A program made the translations under genes and the position numbers. The notes under the pieces were generated by a model, which ran no database searches, was not told the origin of the DNA, and saw only the letters and a program-made list of their open reading frames with translations. 64,000 bases of DNA, from assembly GCF_001552135.1 (NCBI RefSeq), contig NZ_BCQP01000008.1, positions 31,163 through 95,162 of the forward strand, written 5' to 3'. Positions 30,984 to 40,694 of the stretch are shown here, piece after piece. The stretch comes from Actinomadura chibensis NBRC 106107. GTDB taxonomy: Bacteria; Actinomycetota; Actinomycetes; Streptosporangiales; Streptosporangiaceae. Numbering within the stretch: the first letter of the stretch is position 1; every line of letters begins with the position of its first letter.

Positions 30984-31032
30984 CGAGGGGCCGTTTCCCG
31001 AGTCGCGTTCGCTCTCGGGAAACGGCCCCTCG
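30984..31032. terminator. 19-bp perfect hairpin after pckG
   Basis: CGAGGGGCCGTTTCCCGAG at 30984-31002 is the exact reverse complement of 31014-31032, with an 11-base loop. It is by size one of the strongest structures in the window, and its symmetry means it could act on either strand. It most likely terminates pckG transcription. Confidence 0.75.
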
Positions 31033-31042
31033 CTCCTCGGGC

Positions 31043-31080
31043 CGTGCGGCCGGAGGGCGGCCACGCCCTCCGGCCGCACG
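31043..31080. terminator. Second perfect hairpin after pckG
   Basis: CGTGCGGCCGGAGGGC at 31043-31058 pairs exactly with 31065-31080 around a 6-base loop, only 10 bases after the preceding hairpin. Together they form a double terminator-like element. Confidence 0.7.
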
Positions 31081-31192
31081 ACCCGTGGCCCCGGTTCAGG
31101 TTCGGGCTTTGCCCAGTCTGGGTTCGGTCTTGGCGTTGTTTGTGGGGAAAAGCGGCTGAAATGGGGAGGAATCTCATTTCGGGGGAGGCCGC

Positions 31193-31768
31193 ATGTTCGA
31201 GTTGATGGCGCGGCACTGGTGGGTGCTCGCGGTGCGGGGGGCGTTCGCGATCCTGTTCGGCATCGCGGCCTGGGTGTGGCCGGGTATCACCGTGGTCGTT
31301 CTGGTCGCATTGTTCGGCGCGTACGCGCTGGTGGACGGGGTGATCGCGGTGGCGCAGGCGGTCCGGGGGACGACCGGGGCGCCGCGCGGCGTGCTGCTGG
31401 TCGCGGGGGTCGCCGGGATCGCGCTCGGCATCGTCGCGCTCGCCTGGCCGGGCATCACGGCGTTCGTGCTGCTGATGCTGATCGCCGCGTGGGCGGTCGC
31501 CACCGGGGTGCTGGAGATCGTCGCGGCGGTCGCGCTGCGCAGGGAGCTCCAGGGCGAATGGGCGTACGCGCTGACCGGGGCGATCTCGGTGCTGTTCGGG
31601 ATCCTGCTGTTCGTGTGGCCGGTGTCCGGGGCGCTCGCGGTCGTCTGGCTGATCGGGCTCTTCGCGATCCTGTTCGGCGCGGCCATGGTCGGCGCCGCGC
31701 TGCGGCTGCGGCGGCTCGCCGGGACGGCCGAGCGGCGCGGCGGGATGGGCCGGGCCGTCCCGCACTGA
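31193..31768 (+). CDS. HdeD-family membrane protein (DUF308)
   Basis: This 191-residue protein has six short membrane segments arranged as three helical pairs. Repeated '[11 protein letters not shown]', '[11 protein letters not shown]' and '[11 protein letters not shown]' units identify the HdeD/DUF308 family. In enterobacteria HdeD contributes to acid resistance at high cell density; the role here is not established. GGGGGAGG precedes ATG 31193. The basic C-terminus is cytoplasmic. Confidence 0.85.
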   Translation: MFELMARHWWVLAVRGAFAILFGIAAWVWPGITVVVLVALFGAYALVDGVIAVAQAVRGTTGAPRGVLLVAGVAGIALGIVALAWPGITAFVLLMLIAAWAVATGVLEIVAAVALRRELQGEWAYALTGAISVLFGILLFVWPVSGALAVVWLIGLFAILFGAAMVGAALRLRRLAGTAERRGGMGRAVPH

Positions 31769-31793
31769 GGGCCGGGATCAGGCCGGGGTCGCA

Positions 31794-31799
31794 TAAAGT
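31794..31799 (+). promoter_or_regulatory. Candidate leaderless -10 for soxR
   Basis: TAAAGT lies exactly seven bases before ATG 31807, with no ribosome site. Only 38 bases separate the genes, so soxR probably has its own leaderless promoter. Confidence 0.55.
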
Positions 31800-31806
31800 G
31801 CGTGGC

Positions 31807-32337
31807 ATGACGCGGCTTGAGCACCGGGTGCACGAACTGACCGTCGGCCAGCTCGCCGAGCGCAGCGGCGTGGCCGTCTCGGCGCTGCACTTCTACGAGT
31901 CCAAGGGACTGATCACGAGCCGCCGCACGGCGGGCAACCAGCGGCGGTTCAGCCGCGACACGCTGCGCCGCGTGTCGTTCATCAAGGTGGCGCAGCGGGT
32001 CGGGATCCCGCTCAGCGAGATCCGCGACGCCCTCGCCACCCTGCCCTGCGAGCGGACGCCCACCGTCGAGGACTGGGCGCGCCTGTCCGAGCACTGGCGC
32101 GGCGACCTCGACGCCCGCATCCGCCAGCTCGAACGGCTCCGCGACGACCTCACCGACTGCATCGGCTGCGGCTGCCTGTCGATCAGCAAGTGCGCGCTCG
32201 CCAACCCCTACGACCGGCTCGGCGACGAGGGGCCGGGGCCGCGCCGCCTCCTCGCCGGGCGCGGCGCGGACGACGCCCCGGCGCGCCCGGCGGGGACAGC
32301 GGCGGCACCCGGCTGCGGTGCCGCCTGCGCGAGCTGA
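31807..32337 (+). CDS. soxR: Redox-sensitive MerR-family activator
   Basis: This 176-residue MerR-family regulator has helix-turn-helix '[26 protein letters not shown]' and the SoxR [2Fe-2S] ligand set at Cys118, 121, 123 and 129 ('[12 protein letters not shown]'). Actinobacterial SoxR usually senses redox-active compounds rather than superoxide and activates oxidoreductase or export genes. The C-terminal extension after residue 135 has two more cysteines and is Ala/Pro-rich. No obvious SoxR box is seen next to a neighbour. The target genes are therefore unknown. Confidence 0.95.
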   Translation: MTRLEHRVHELTVGQLAERSGVAVSALHFYESKGLITSRRTAGNQRRFSRDTLRRVSFIKVAQRVGIPLSEIRDALATLPCERTPTVEDWARLSEHWRGDLDARIRQLERLRDDLTDCIGCGCLSISKCALANPYDRLGDEGPGPRRLLAGRGADDAPARPAGTAAAPGCGAACAS

Positions 32338-32370
32338 CCGTCCCCTGCCACCGTCCCCGGCGCTTGAGCC

Positions 32371-34773
32371 TCAGCCGCGGCGGCGCGGGTCGCGGCCGTG
32401 CGGGTCGATGCGGCGCGGCAGCGGCTCCCGCCCGGCGGGCTGCGCCGGCGCCGGACGCGCCTGGATCTGGTCGATCGGCAGCTCCACCGGCTCGTCGGCG
32501 AGCGTGAACTCCTCGCCGTGGTGCGACAGCTTGATCGCCGGGCCGTCGAGCAGCTCGTAGAGGGCCGACTCGCCGGTGACGTTGACCCGGACGCGGCTGC
32601 CCCGGTACGTCATCCGGAACGCCAGCCTGCTGATGCCGCCCGGCAGCCGCGGCGCGAACCGCAGCTCGCCCCGCCCGGCCCGCATCCCGCCGAACCCGGC
32701 GACGAGACCGCTCCACGCGCCCGCCATCGACGCGATGTGCAGCCCGTCGCGGGTGTTGCGGTTCAGGTCGTGCAGGTCCATCAGGGCGGTCTCGCCGAGG
32801 TAGTCGTGCGCCAGCTCCAGCTGCCCGACCTCCGCCGCCACGACCGCCTGCGTCTGCGCCGACAGCGACGAGTCGCGGACGGTCAGCCCCTCGTAGTAGG
32901 CGAAGTCGCGGGCCTTCTGCTCGTCGGTGAACGCGTCCCCGCACAGGTGCAGCGCGAGGACGAGGTCGGCCTGCTTCACCACCTGCTTCCGGTACAGGTC
33001 GAAGTACGGGAAGTTCAGCAGCAGCGGGTAGTGGTCGGGCTTGGTCGCGGCGAAGTCCCACCGGTCGTGGTTGGTGAAGCCCTCGCTCTGCGGATGGACG
33101 CCCAGCCGGTCGTCGTAGGGGATCAGCATCGCCGCCGCCGCGTCCCGCCACGACGCGGCCTCCTCGGCGTCCACGCCGAGGCGGTCGGCCACGTCCGGGT
33201 GGCGCATCGCCATCTCCGCGGCCTCCTGGAGGTTCCGGCGCGCCATCAGGTTCGTGTAGACGTTGTTGTCGACCACCGCGCTGTACTCGTCGGGGCCGGT
33301 GACGCCGTCGATGCGGAACACGCCGCCGACGTCGTGGTGGCCGAGGCTCCGCCACAGCCGCGCCGTCTGCACCAGGATGTCGAGCCCGATCTCGCGCTCG
33401 AACTGCACGTCCTCGGTGGCGTCCACATACCGGACGACCGCGTCGGAGATGTCGGCGTTGATGTGGAACGCCGCCGTGCCCGCGGGCCAGTACCCCGAGC
33501 ACTCGTGGCCGCGGATCGTCCGCCACGGGAACGTCGCGCCCTCCAGGCCGAGCTGTGTGGCGCGCTCCACGGCGAGCGGCAGTGTCATGTGCCGCCACGC
33601 CAGCGCGTCCGCCGCCGCGCCCGGCGACGTGTAGGTCAGCACCGGCAGGACGAAGGTCTCGGTGTCCCAGAACGTGTGGCCGTCGTAGCCGGGGCCCGTC
33701 AGGCCCTTGGCCGGGATCATCCGGCGCTCCGCGCGCGCGCCCGCCTGCAGGACGTGGAACAGCCCGAACCGGACCGCCTGCTGGATCTCCGCGTCGCCCT
33801 CGACCTCGACGTCCGCGCCCTCCCAGAAGTCGTCCAGGTACTCGCGCTGCTCGGCGAGCAGGCCGTCCCAGCCGGTCTGCCGCGCGCCCGCGAGCGCCCC
33901 GACCACCTGGTCGTGCAGCGCCGGACGGGACCTGCGGCTCGACCACCCGTAGGACAGGTACTTCACGATCCGCAGCTTCTGCCCCGGCTCCAGCCGCGTC
34001 GCGACGGTCAGCCGCCCGACGTCGGCGGAGCTCTCGGTGTCGATCGCCATCGACTTCGGGCCCTCGATGTCGTGCGACATGCCCGCCGCCATCCGCAGGC
34101 CGCTGCGCCGCGTCCGGTGCAGGAGCAGCACCTTCGTGCCGTTGGCGACGTGCTCCTCGCTGACGAGGGGGCAGTCCAGGATGGCGGAGGCGCGCGGGTC
34201 CTTGCCGCCGCCGGGCAGCGCCTCGTTGGTCACGAGCTCGGACTGCGCGACGACCCGGACCGCTCCATCGACGGGCTCGACCTCGTAGCAGATCGCCGCG
34301 ACGGCGCGCTGCGTCAGCGACACCATCCGGACGGACGTCACCCTGATCGTCTTGTCGGCGGGCGACGTCCACTCCACGTGCCGGGTGAGCGTCCCCGCCT
34401 GCATGTCCAGCACCCGCTCGTGGTGGTGGACGCGCCCGTACCGGACGTCGAACGGCTCGTCGTCCACCAGCAGGCGGATCACCTTGCCGTTGGTGACGTT
34501 GATGACCGTCTGCCCCGACTCGGGATAGCCGTAGGCCGTCTCCGCGTGCGGCAGCGGACGCTGCTCGTAGAAGGAGTTCAGGTAGGTGCCCGGCAGCCCG
34601 TGCGGCTCGCCCTCGTCGAGGTTGCCGCGCATCCCGACGTGCCCGTTCGACAGCGCGAACACCGACTCGGTCTGCGCCAGCCGGTCGAGCCGGAGCTCCG
34701 GCTCCCGCACGCACCACGGCTCCACCGTGAACACGGGCCTGTCGGCCGCGAGTTGCCCGTCCGCGTTGGTCAC
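32371..34773 (-). CDS. GH65 disaccharide phosphorylase
   Basis: This 800-residue glycoside hydrolase family 65 protein has the N-terminal super-sandwich domain, the (alpha/alpha)6 barrel and C-terminal jelly-roll. The catalytic acid is the Glu of '[15 protein letters not shown]' near residue 496. '[14 protein letters not shown]' and '[11 protein letters not shown]' (phosphate side) are also diagnostic. It probably splits trehalose, maltose or kojibiose with phosphate to beta-glucose-1-phosphate and glucose. The GTG start overlaps the stop of the beta-phosphoglucomutase-like gene, which would use that product. The exact disaccharide cannot be told. Confidence 0.9.
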   Translation of the reverse strand: MTNADGQLAADRPVFTVEPWCVREPELRLDRLAQTESVFALSNGHVGMRGNLDEGEPHGLPGTYLNSFYEQRPLPHAETAYGYPESGQTVINVTNGKVIRLLVDDEPFDVRYGRVHHHERVLDMQAGTLTRHVEWTSPADKTIRVTSVRMVSLTQRAVAAICYEVEPVDGAVRVVAQSELVTNEALPGGGKDPRASAILDCPLVSEEHVANGTKVLLLHRTRRSGLRMAAGMSHDIEGPKSMAIDTESSADVGRLTVATRLEPGQKLRIVKYLSYGWSSRRSRPALHDQVVGALAGARQTGWDGLLAEQREYLDDFWEGADVEVEGDAEIQQAVRFGLFHVLQAGARAERRMIPAKGLTGPGYDGHTFWDTETFVLPVLTYTSPGAAADALAWRHMTLPLAVERATQLGLEGATFPWRTIRGHECSGYWPAGTAAFHINADISDAVVRYVDATEDVQFEREIGLDILVQTARLWRSLGHHDVGGVFRIDGVTGPDEYSAVVDNNVYTNLMARRNLQEAAEMAMRHPDVADRLGVDAEEAASWRDAAAAMLIPYDDRLGVHPQSEGFTNHDRWDFAATKPDHYPLLLNFPYFDLYRKQVVKQADLVLALHLCGDAFTDEQKARDFAYYEGLTVRDSSLSAQTQAVVAAEVGQLELAHDYLGETALMDLHDLNRNTRDGLHIASMAGAWSGLVAGFGGMRAGRGELRFAPRLPGGISRLAFRMTYRGSRVRVNVTGESALYELLDGPAIKLSHHGEEFTLADEPVELPIDQIQARPAPAQPAGREPLPRRIDPHGRDPRRRG

Positions 34774-35519
34774 TTGTCCTCCAGGAGCTCGGACAGGTCG
34801 GAGACGACGATGTCGGCGCCGTGCTCGGCGAGCGCCTCGGCGTGCGCCGCGTCGACCCGGTTGACGCCGACCACGTAGGCGAAGCCGCCCGCGCGGCCGG
34901 CCTGGACGCCGGCGAGCGCGTCCTCGAACACGACGGCCTTCGCCGCCGGGACGCCCACCTCGCGGGCGCCCTCGATGAACATGTCGGGGGCCGGTTTGCC
35001 CGGCAGGCGCCGCTCGGCCGCGACGACGCCGTCGACCCGCGCGTCGAACAGGTCGGTGATGCCGACCGTCCGCAGCACCTGGACGGTGTTGGCGCTGGAC
35101 GACACCACCGCCGTCCGCAGCCCCGCCTTCCGCGCGGCGCGCACGTAGTCGATGGAGCCGTCGAAGGTCTCGACGCCGCGCTCCTCGATGATCTTCAGGA
35201 CGAGCGCGTTCTTGCGGTTGCCGAGCCCCCGGACGGTCTCCGCCTCGGGCGGGTCGTCCGGATCGCCCTCGGGCAGTTCGATGCCGCGCGAGTGCAGGAA
35301 GGAGCGTGTGCCGTCCTCGCGCTTCTTGCCGTCGACGTACCGGCCGTAGTCCTTCACCGCGTCGAACTCGGTGAAGGGCTCGCCGGTGCGCCGGGCGCGC
35401 TCGCGCAGATAGCCGTCGAACATCTCCTTCCAGGCGGCGGCGTGGACCGCAGCCGTGCGGGTCAGTACCCCGTCCAGATCGAAGAGGCACGCAGCCGCCT
35501 CGTCCGGCAGTCCAAGCAT
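34770..35519 (-). CDS. Beta-phosphoglucomutase-like HAD hydrolase
   Basis: This 249-residue HAD-superfamily protein starts '[26 protein letters not shown]', with the nucleophilic Asp pair in 'FDLDGVLT'. It continues with '[12 protein letters not shown]' (motif II), '[12 protein letters not shown]' (motif III) and '[12 protein letters not shown]' (motif IV). The helical cap matches beta-phosphoglucomutases that act with GH65 phosphorylases. It should convert beta-glucose-1-phosphate to glucose-6-phosphate. I chose ATG 35519 with CAGGGGG upstream, though the frame is open for another 36 codons. Confidence 0.85.
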   Translation of the reverse strand: MLGLPDEAAACLFDLDGVLTRTAAVHAAAWKEMFDGYLRERARRTGEPFTEFDAVKDYGRYVDGKKREDGTRSFLHSRGIELPEGDPDDPPEAETVRGLGNRKNALVLKIIEERGVETFDGSIDYVRAARKAGLRTAVVSSSANTVQVLRTVGITDLFDARVDGVVAAERRLPGKPAPDMFIEGAREVGVPAAKAVVFEDALAGVQAGRAGGFAYVVGVNRVDAAHAEALAEHGADIVVSDLSELLEDK

Positions 35520-35678
35520 CCAAACCCCCTGGCGAATGTCACCATCGAAGAGACACGCAAACGCGTCCCGTTCCCTCGGCCGCACCGCGCACACCAGCGG
35601 TGTCGCCCGCTCGAACGGGGGGATCATGCCATGCGTACAACCCCTTGATCAGGGTGGCATACGAGGAGGACCGAGCCA

Positions 35679-37103
35679 ATGGAAATGGCGCGTATCGGGG
35701 TCACGGGCCTTGCCGTGATGGGGCGGAACCTGGCTCGCAACCTCGCGCGGCACGGGCACTCCGTCGCCGTGCACAACCGCACCTACGCGAGGACGAAGGC
35801 GCTGGTGGAGGAGTTCGGCGACGAGGGGAACTTCGTGCCCGCCGACACGCCGGAGGCGTTCGTCGCCGCCCTGGAGCGCCCGCGCCGCCTGGTGGTCATG
35901 GTGAAGGCGGGCGTCCCGACCGACGCCGTGATCGACGAGTTCGCGCCGCTGCTGGAGCCCGGCGACATGATCGTGGACGGCGGCAACGCCAACTTCGCCG
36001 ACACCCGCCGCCGCGAGGCCGCGCTGCGCGAGCGCGGCATCCACTTCGTCGGCACCGGCATCTCCGGCGGCGAGGAGGGCGCGCTGCACGGCCCGAGCAT
36101 CATGCCGGGCGGCTCCGCCGAATCCTACGCCGCGCTCGGCCCCCTCCTGGAGGACATCGCCGCCAAGGTCGACGGGACGCCCTGCTGCACCCACGTCGGC
36201 CCCGACGGCGCCGGGCACTTCGTGAAGATGGTCCACAACGGCATCGAGTACGCCGACATGCAGCTGATCGCCGAGTCCTACGACCTGCTCCGGCACGCCG
36301 CCGGGCTCGCGCCCGCCGAGATCGCCGAGGTCTTCCGGACGTGGAACACCGGCCGCCTGGAGTCGTACCTGATCGAGATCACCGCCGAGGTCCTCGCGCA
36401 CACCGACGCCGCCACCGGGCGCCCCTTCGTGGACGTCGTCCTGGACCAGGCCGAGCAGAAGGGGACGGGGCGCTGGACCGTCCAGACCGCCCTTGACCTC
36501 GGCGTGCCGGTGGGCGGGATCGCCGAGGCGGTGTTCGCGCGGTCGGTCTCCGGGCACGCCGCCCTGCGCGAGGCCGCCCAGAACCTCCCGGGCCCGGCGC
36601 GCGGCGCCGGCGCGGGCGCCGGGTTCGCGGACGCGGTGGAGCAGGCGCTCTACGCGTCCAAGATCGTCGCGTACGCGCAGGGGTTCCACGAGATCCAGGC
36701 GGGCAGCGCCGAGTACGGCTGGGACATCGACCTCGGCGCGATGGCCGCGATCTGGCGCGGCGGCTGCATCATCCGCGCCCGCTTCCTGGACCGCATCCGC
36801 GCCGCCTACCAGGCCGATCCGGAGACCCCGACCCTGCTCACCGACGCCCACTTCACCGAGGCGGTCGGCGCCGCCCAGGACGCCTGGCGCGAGGTCGTCG
36901 CAACGGCCGCGCGGCTCGGCATCCCGGCCCCCGGCTTCTCCACGGCCCTGGCCTACTACGACTCGCTGCGCGCCGACCGCCTCCCGGCGGCCCTCACCCA
37001 GGGCCAGCGCGACTACTTCGGCGCCCACACCTACCGGCGCGTCGACCGCGACGGCTCGTTCCATACGCTCTGGGGCGGCGACCGCACCGAAGTGCCCGCC
37101 TGA
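35679..37103 (+). CDS. gnd: 6-phosphogluconate dehydrogenase, decarboxylating
   Basis: This 474-residue long-form enzyme oxidises 6-phosphogluconate to ribulose-5-phosphate with NADP. The N-terminal 'IGVTGLAVMGRNLARNLARHG' binds the cofactor; 'GTGISGGEEGALHGPSIMPGG' and 'KMVHNGIEYADMQLI' carry catalytic Lys, His and Glu residues. GAGGAGGA precedes ATG 35679; a second ATG two codons on is possible. It is divergent from the HAD/GH65 genes, which supply glucose-6-phosphate. Confidence 0.96.
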   Translation: MEMARIGVTGLAVMGRNLARNLARHGHSVAVHNRTYARTKALVEEFGDEGNFVPADTPEAFVAALERPRRLVVMVKAGVPTDAVIDEFAPLLEPGDMIVDGGNANFADTRRREAALRERGIHFVGTGISGGEEGALHGPSIMPGGSAESYAALGPLLEDIAAKVDGTPCCTHVGPDGAGHFVKMVHNGIEYADMQLIAESYDLLRHAAGLAPAEIAEVFRTWNTGRLESYLIEITAEVLAHTDAATGRPFVDVVLDQAEQKGTGRWTVQTALDLGVPVGGIAEAVFARSVSGHAALREAAQNLPGPARGAGAGAGFADAVEQALYASKIVAYAQGFHEIQAGSAEYGWDIDLGAMAAIWRGGCIIRARFLDRIRAAYQADPETPTLLTDAHFTEAVGAAQDAWREVVATAARLGIPAPGFSTALAYYDSLRADRLPAALTQGQRDYFGAHTYRRVDRDGSFHTLWGGDRTEVPA

Positions 37104-37132
37104 CGCCTCCGCGATGCGCCGAGGGCCCTAGG

Positions 37133-37306
37133 TCACTCTTCGTCCGGTTCCCTTTCGACGCCCGCGGTCGGGTCGCCCTCGCGGGTGCCGCCCTCGGCGT
37201 CCGCCTCGTAGCCCTCGGCCGCACTGCCGGTGCCGGGCACGACCCGCTCGTGCGGCTGATCCTCCAGGCCCGAGGCGGCCCCGGGCTCGTCGTCCTTCTT
37301 GTGCAT
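37133..37306 (-). CDS. Small acidic disordered protein
   Basis: A 57-residue ORF starts at ATG 37306, six bases after GGAAGGGG, and ends at TGA 37133-37135. The product is rich in Glu, Asp and Gly with almost no hydrophobic residues, begins 'MHKKDDEPGAASGLEDQ' and ends 'VEREPDEE'. It is predicted to be disordered and soluble. No family recognised. The ribosome site and lack of overlap with neighbours make it a fair candidate for a real stress-type small protein. Confidence 0.5.
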   Translation of the reverse strand: MHKKDDEPGAASGLEDQPHERVVPGTGSAAEGYEADAEGGTREGDPTAGVEREPDEE

Positions 37307-37415
37307 GCCGTGCCCCTTCCGAGTCGGTTCCGTCCAGCGGGTTGTTGCCGGACAGCCCGTCCCTAACCGGTCGTCGCGTGATTCGGGTGGTCCGCCGGTC
37401 CATGGGCGGTGTAGA

Positions 37416-37421
37416 TACGTT
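37416..37421 (+). promoter_or_regulatory. Candidate leaderless -10 for HD protein
   Basis: TACGTT lies exactly seven bases before GTG 37429. No ribosome site is present. This fixes the likely start of the HD-domain gene. Confidence 0.5.
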
Positions 37422-37428
37422 CCGGGGG

Positions 37429-38028
37429 GTGACGCGGGTGTGGATTCCAGGGGACGATGAGATCCGGGCCTTGCATGAGCGGTACGCGCCGAGCCCGCGG
37501 GCGTTCGATCTCGTCTGGACGCACTGCGTCATTGTGTGCCGGATCGCCGAGCGGGTCGTCGACGGGCTCGACGTGGACAAGGACCTCGTCCGGGTCGGGT
37601 GCCTGCTGCACGACATCGGCGTCTACCGCCTGTACGACGTGACCGGCGAGCTCGACCACAAGCAGTACGTCCGGCACGGCGTCCTGGGGCACGAGATCCT
37701 TCGTGACGAAGGGTTCCCCGAGGAGATCTGCCGGTTCTGCTCGCATCACACCGGGATGGGGCTCACCGCGGACGACATAGAGCGGCAGCGCCTCCCCCTC
37801 CCCAAGGGCGACTACATGGCCGAGTCCGACGAGGAGCGGGTCGTGATGTACGCGGACAAGTTCCACAGCAAGACCGTCCCGCCGAGGTTCGTGTCGGCTG
37901 ACTCGTTCGCCCTGCATGTGAGGCGATACGGCGAGGACAAGGTCACCGCCTTCGCGGCGATGCGCGAGACGCTCGGGGAGCCCGATCTCGCGCCCCTCGC
38001 AGCCGAGTACGGCCACGCCCTGGTGTAA
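37429..38028 (+). CDS. HD-domain metal-dependent phosphohydrolase
   Basis: This 199-residue HD-superfamily protein has 'GCLLHDIGVYRLY' with the metal-binding His-Asp and a downstream set of histidines ('YVRHGVLGHEIL', 'CSHHTGMGL'). Such proteins hydrolyse phosphate mono- or diesters, often nucleotides. No partner domain is present. A soluble cytoplasmic protein; substrate unknown. In-frame ATG 37402 is an alternative start, but the leaderless -10 favours GTG 37429. Confidence 0.8.
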   Translation: MTRVWIPGDDEIRALHERYAPSPRAFDLVWTHCVIVCRIAERVVDGLDVDKDLVRVGCLLHDIGVYRLYDVTGELDHKQYVRHGVLGHEILRDEGFPEEICRFCSHHTGMGLTADDIERQRLPLPKGDYMAESDEERVVMYADKFHSKTVPPRFVSADSFALHVRRYGEDKVTAFAAMRETLGEPDLAPLAAEYGHALV

Positions 38029-38171
38029 CCCGGCGCGTGCGCCCGCGTACCGCGTCCCACCATGAACTCCCAGGTCGGTGCCGTGCTCAGCGGAGCGCAC
38101 ACCTCGTGTTACCGCGCTCGCTGTGAAGAGGCGGTGACGCGGCAGTGCGCGAACGGGGGCAGGATGGAGGG

Positions 38172-40679
38172 GTGAGCCTTATCGATGAGCTGCCCTCTGG
38201 AAACGACGCCGACGCCGATTCGCTGTTCGAGGCGTTCGAACGGTGGGTGTCGGGGCGCGGGATCACGCTGTATCCCGCGCAGGAGGAGGCGCTCATCGAG
38301 GTCGTGTCCGGGGCGAACGTGATCCTGTCCACGCCGACCGGGTCGGGCAAGAGCCTGGTGGCGGCGGGCGCGCTGTTCGCGGCGCTGGGCCATGACAAGG
38401 TCGGCTTCTACACCGCGCCGATCAAGGCGCTGGTGTCGGAGAAGTTCTTCGACCTCTGCGAGATGTTCGGACGCGACAACGTCGGCATGATGACCGGCGA
38501 CGCCAGCGTCAACGCGGACGCGCCCATCGTGTGCTGCACCGCCGAGGTGCTCGCCAACATCGCGCTCAGGGACGGCGCCGACGCCGACATCGGCGTGGTC
38601 GTCATGGACGAGTTCCACTTCTACGCCGAGCCCGAGCGCGGCTGGGCGTGGCAGATCCCGCTGCTCGAACTGCCGCAGACGCAGTTCCTGCTGATGTCGG
38701 CCACGCTCGGCGACGTCTCGTTCTTCCAGAAGGACCTCACCCGGCGGACGGGACGCCAGACCGCGCTGGTCACGTCGGCGGAGCGGCCCGTCCCGCTGAT
38801 CTACGACTACCGGGTGACGCCGCTGCACGAGACGATCGAGGAGCTGCTCGCCGAGCAGAAGGCGCCGATCTACCTGGTGCACTTCACGCAGGCGGCGGCG
38901 ATCGAGCGGGCGCAGTCGCTGATGAGCGTCAACGTGTGCACCAAGGCGGAGAAGGCGCGGATCGCGGAGCTGATCGGAAGCTTCCGGTTCACGACGAAGT
39001 TCGGGCGGAACCTGTCGCGGTTCGTCCGGCACGGGATCGGGGTGCACCACGCGGGGATGCTGCCGAAGTACCGGCGCCTCGTGGAGCGGCTCGCGCAGGC
39101 CGGGCTGCTCAAGGTCATCTGCGGGACGGACACCCTCGGCGTCGGCGTCAACGTCCCCATCCGCACGGTCGTGTTCACCGCGCTCAGCAAGTACGACGGG
39201 CACCGGGTGCGGCGGCTGCGCGCCCGCGAGTTCCACCAGATCGCCGGACGCGCCGGACGCGCCGGTTTCGACACGGTCGGCTTCGTCGTCGCGCAGGCCC
39301 CCGAGCACGTCGTGGAGAACGAGAAGGCCCTCGCCAAGGCGGGCGACGACCCGAAGAAGCGCCGGAAGGTGCAGCGGAAGAAGCCGCCGGAGGGGTTCGT
39401 CGGCTGGGACGAGGACGTCTTCGCGAAGCTCCAGAAGGCCGAGCCGGAGATGCTGCGGTCCAGGTTCCAGGTCAGCCACGCGATGCTGCTGTCGGTGATC
39501 GCGCGTCCGGGCAACGCGTTCCAGGCGATGAAGCGGCTGCTGACCGACAACCACGAGGAGCCCGCGGCGCGGCGCCGGCACATCTCCCGGGCGATCGCGA
39601 TCTACCGGTCGCTGCTCGCGGCCGGGGTGGTGGAGGTGCTGGCCGAGCCCGACGAGCTCGGCCGGTACGCGCGGATCACCGTCGACCTCCAGGAGGACTT
39701 CGCGCTCAACCAGGCGCTGTCGACGTTCGCGCTGGCGGCGTTCGAGGTGCTCGACCCGGCGTCGCCGTCGTACGCGCTGGACGTCCTGTCGGTGATCGAG
39801 GCGACCCTGGAGGACCCGCGGCAGATCCTCGCGGCGCAGGTCAACAAGGCGCGGGGCGAGGCCGTCCAGGAGATGAAGGCCGAGGGCATCGAGTACGAGG
39901 AGCGGATGGAGCTGCTCCAGGAGGTCGACCACCCGAAGCCGCTGGAGGAGGAGCTCGACGCCGCGTACGGGATCTACCGGGCGGGCCACCCGTGGGTCGG
40001 CGACCATCCGCTGCGCCCGAAGTCGGTGGTGCGCGACATGTTCGAGCGCGCGATGACGTTCACCGAGTACATCTCGTTCTACGAGCTGGCGCGGGCGGAG
40101 GGGCTCGTCCTGCGGTACCTGTCGGGGGCGTACAAGGCGCTGCAGCAGACCGTTCCGGAGTCGATCAAGACGGACGACCTGATCGACCTGATCGAGTGGC
40201 TGGGCGAGCTCGTCCGGCAGGTCGACTCCAGCCTGCTGGACGAGTGGGAGCAGCTCGCGAACCCCGCCGACGAGGAGCTGGACGAGCCGATCCAGGAGCG
40301 CGTCACCAAGGTGACGGCGAACGCGCGGGCGTTCCGGGTGCTGGTGCGCAACGCGATGTTCCGCCGCGTCGAGCTGGCGGCGCTGGAGAAGTACGCGGAG
40401 CTGGGCGAGCTCGACCCGGACTTCGGCGCGGCCGGGTGGGCGGACGCCATGGACGGGTACTTCGCCGAGCACGACGAGCTGCTCACCGGCCCCGACGCGC
40501 GCGGCCCGAAGCTCCTCCAGATCGAGGAGGTCCCCGAGGACGCGCTGTGGCGGGTCCGGCAGGTGTTCGACGACCCCGAGGGCCACCACGACTGGGGGAT
40601 CAGCGCCGAGGTCGACCTCGCGGGCTCGGACCAGGAGGGCGAGGCGGTCGTCCGCGTCACCGCCGTCGACCGGCTCTGA
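38172..40679 (+). CDS. Ski2-like DEAD/DEAH-box helicase with DUF3516
   Basis: This 835-residue superfamily-2 helicase has motif I 'STPTGSGKSLV' near residue 55, motif II 'DEFHFYAEPERGW', motif III 'LLMSATLGD' and motif VI 'HQIAGRAGRAGF'. The C-terminal half has the DUF3516 region found in actinobacterial Ski2/Mtr4-like proteins. It probably remodels RNA or RNA-protein complexes in decay or ribosome maturation. GTG 38172 follows GGATGGAGG closely; an earlier GTG/ATG at 38145 is possible. It directly precedes the nitrilase-family gene. Confidence 0.92.
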   Translation: MSLIDELPSGNDADADSLFEAFERWVSGRGITLYPAQEEALIEVVSGANVILSTPTGSGKSLVAAGALFAALGHDKVGFYTAPIKALVSEKFFDLCEMFGRDNVGMMTGDASVNADAPIVCCTAEVLANIALRDGADADIGVVVMDEFHFYAEPERGWAWQIPLLELPQTQFLLMSATLGDVSFFQKDLTRRTGRQTALVTSAERPVPLIYDYRVTPLHETIEELLAEQKAPIYLVHFTQAAAIERAQSLMSVNVCTKAEKARIAELIGSFRFTTKFGRNLSRFVRHGIGVHHAGMLPKYRRLVERLAQAGLLKVICGTDTLGVGVNVPIRTVVFTALSKYDGHRVRRLRAREFHQIAGRAGRAGFDTVGFVVAQAPEHVVENEKALAKAGDDPKKRRKVQRKKPPEGFVGWDEDVFAKLQKAEPEMLRSRFQVSHAMLLSVIARPGNAFQAMKRLLTDNHEEPAARRRHISRAIAIYRSLLAAGVVEVLAEPDELGRYARITVDLQEDFALNQALSTFALAAFEVLDPASPSYALDVLSVIEATLEDPRQILAAQVNKARGEAVQEMKAEGIEYEERMELLQEVDHPKPLEEELDAAYGIYRAGHPWVGDHPLRPKSVVRDMFERAMTFTEYISFYELARAEGLVLRYLSGAYKALQQTVPESIKTDDLIDLIEWLGELVRQVDSSLLDEWEQLANPADEELDEPIQERVTKVTANARAFRVLVRNAMFRRVELAALEKYAELGELDPDFGAAGWADAMDGYFAEHDELLTGPDARGPKLLQIEEVPEDALWRVRQVFDDPEGHHDWGISAEVDLAGSDQEGEAVVRVTAVDRL

Positions 40680-40694
40680 CACAGGGAGGCATGC

